A stretch of 64,000 nt of DNA, taken from contig NZ_JAMGBG010000041.1 in the NCBI RefSeq assembly GCF_023516595.1, positions 1 to 64,000 of the forward strand, written 5' to 3'. Both the position numbers and the translations under genes were made by a program. The DNA comes from Streptomyces neyagawaensis (GTDB taxonomy: Bacteria; Actinomycetota; Actinomycetes; Streptomycetales; Streptomycetaceae). The notes beneath the pieces are model-generated. The model searched no databases, was not told the DNA's origin, and saw only the letters and a program-made list of their open reading frames with translations. This document shows, piece by piece, positions 62,913 to 64,000 of the stretch (the first letter of the stretch is position 1; every line of letters begins with the position of its first letter).

Positions 62913-64000
62913 ATGCGAGACGTGGTGCGGCGAAGAACACGGGGACGGTGTGCGGGCCTGGTGCTCGCCGTGGCAGCGGCCCTGATGGTCGTCCCGGTCA
63001 CCGGGACGGCGGCGGGTGCTACGGCGAGGGGCGCCACAGTGGTGGGCGCCACGGCGGACGCGGCGACGACAGGTTCCGCGACGACACGTGCCCCGGCGCG
63101 TGGTGACGGCACGGTGACCGTGCGGGTCGTCGAGGAGGTCGACGCCGACGGGCTGTACGACCGTCCGACGGAGAAGGGCATGCCGGGTGTGCTGGTCACG
63201 CTGACCGACGACCACGGCACCGTGCTGACCAGGACGACGGACGCCGACGGGACCGCCTCGTTCCGTCCGGCGGGGTCCCCGCTGCGGGGCGGCCGGTACC
63301 GCGTCCAGGCCCACAACCCCGACCTCGCCAACCTGCACCCGGCCCTCGCGGGCCACGGGGACGGCCCGGACGTCATCCGCAGCCCCATCGGGTTCGTCGA
63401 CGTCTCCGACGCCCGCGACACCACCTACACCACCGGCTTCTGGGCGCCCGGTGTCCACCGCAGGGAGCACGCCGAGCCGGGGCCGGAGGGCCGCCGCGGG
63501 GCGCCCGTGCAGATCGGCGACCGCGTCTGGTTCGACACCGACGGCAACGGCGTCCAGAACCCGTCCGAACCACCGGTGCCGGGTGTGCGGGTCACGTTCG
63601 ACCCGACGTCGTCCGGACCGAGCCTCACCACGACCACGGACGCCGACGGGGAGTACTACGTCGGCACGGCGCAGGGCCTGCGGCCCGACACCACCTACCG
63701 GGTCTCCTTCGATCACGGGGGCGTCGATCCGAGCGGGCTGCCGGGGCGGCCGGGCGCCGCCGACCTGACGTGGACGGCGCGGGAGGCCGGGTCCCACCGG
63801 CTCATCGACTCGGACGTCGACGTGTCCGGCCGGAGCACGGTGTACGTCGGTGAACCCGGCTATGTGAACCACACGGTCGACGCCGGTCTCACCAAGGCGC
63901 TGCGGCTGACGCTCGCGAAGGCCGACGCGGAGACGCGGCGGCCGCTGGCCGGCGCGGTGCTCGGCCTGTGGGAGGACAGCAACGGGACGCCCGGACTCCA
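62913..64000 (+). CDS. Secreted surface protein with SdrD B-like modules, 5' part
   Basis: The frame runs open past the right edge; 362 residues are seen. A signal peptide (CAGLVLAVAAALMVVPVTGTAAG) follows a basic start. After an Ala/Thr stretch come prealbumin-like beta modules: one with GMPGVLVTLTDDHGTVLTRTTDADG, and a classic SdrD B-type unit (IGDRVWFDTDGNGVQNPSE, then VPGVRVTF) in which the Asp/Asn-rich loop should bind calcium. A third module, starting LRLTLAKADAETRRPLAGAV, has SpaA-like features at the very edge. Such proteins form wall-attached stalks; a sorting signal is expected downstream. ATG at 62913 has only a weak ribosome site. Confidence 0.82.
   Translation, partial: MRDVVRRRTRGRCAGLVLAVAAALMVVPVTGTAAGATARGATVVGATADAATTGSATTRAPARGDGTVTVRVVEEVDADGLYDRPTEKGMPGVLVTLTDDHGTVLTRTTDADGTASFRPAGSPLRGGRYRVQAHNPDLANLHPALAGHGDGPDVIRSPIGFVDVSDARDTTYTTGFWAPGVHRREHAEPGPEGRRGAPVQIGDRVWFDTDGNGVQNPSEPPVPGVRVTFDPTSSGPSLTTTTDADGEYYVGTAQGLRPDTTYRVSFDHGGVDPSGLPGRPGAADLTWTAREAGSHRLIDSDVDVSGRSTVYVGEPGYVNHTVDAGLTKALRLTLAKADAETRRPLAGAVLGLWEDSNGTPGL

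Overview
The window is high-GC actinobacterial DNA and most likely comes from a Streptomyces chromosome. The evidence is a strong third-position GC bias, GTG and TTG starts with clear Shine-Dalgarno sites, many secreted and lipoprotein genes, a LAETG-type sortase signal, a SCO2400-like zinc-ribbon protein, several one-component regulators and two large SpoIIE-type phosphatases. No ribosomal RNA, insertion sequence, integrase, CRISPR array or replication origin was seen. All annotation is by eye; homologies were not confirmed by database search.

Layout. 1-6104: tail of a secreted tripeptidyl-aminopeptidase-like hydrolase, a PAS/GAF/PP2C/HATPase phosphatase, two small proteins of unknown role and a secreted AMIN-like protein. 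6202-19149: one 4315-residue hybrid PKS-NRPS read as FAAL-ACP-KS-AT-KR-ACP-C-A-PCP-C-reductase. Its C-terminal domain resembles cyanobacterial fatty acyl-ACP reductase (AAR), not a thioesterase or an SDR-type reductase domain. 19229-23971: a secreted propeller/Ig-like protein diverges from a GH10-CBM13-GH62 xylanase/arabinofuranosidase. 24131-27843: zinc alcohol dehydrogenase, MFS transporter and divergent IclR regulator. 27960-31361: argG with ARG-box-like sites, an HxlR regulator, RidA and a DUF2071 protein. 31467-34717: a lysyl oxidase-like protein and a SCO2400-like protein around an array of 22-bp repeats. 34888-37879: MarR regulator, cytochrome P450, ferredoxin and TetR regulator. 38052-40367: a TerD domain fused to a predicted PD-(D/E)XK nuclease. 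41022-47349: small secreted proteins, an HIT-like protein, a DEDD exonuclease, a serine hydrolase and a DMT transporter. 47624-51601: secreted GH2 beta-galactosidase with a LamG-like insertion, followed on the other strand by an aberrant glycine tRNA-like gene. 51820-58045: lipoproteins, GtrA, a LAETG surface protein, a CooC-like ATPase and a small conserved-looking protein. 58370-62674: a second phosphatase carrying about 600 residues of disordered sequence. 62913 to the end: a surface protein with SdrD B-like modules, cut by the window.

How the parts fit. The PKS-NRPS appears able to activate a fatty acid, extend it once with malonate, reduce the beta-keto group, add one amino acid and release the product, perhaps as an aldehyde; no other biosynthetic gene adjoins it. 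The GH10-GH62 and GH2 enzymes suit plant polysaccharide degradation. Several regulator/target pairs (MarR-P450-ferredoxin, HxlR-RidA, IclR-MFS) have inverted or direct repeats in their divergent spacers.

The strongest candidates for undescribed biology are the AAR-terminated assembly line, the glycine tRNA-like gene with a non-canonical T-loop, the TerD-nuclease fusion and the six-unit 22-bp array upstream of the lysyl oxidase gene.
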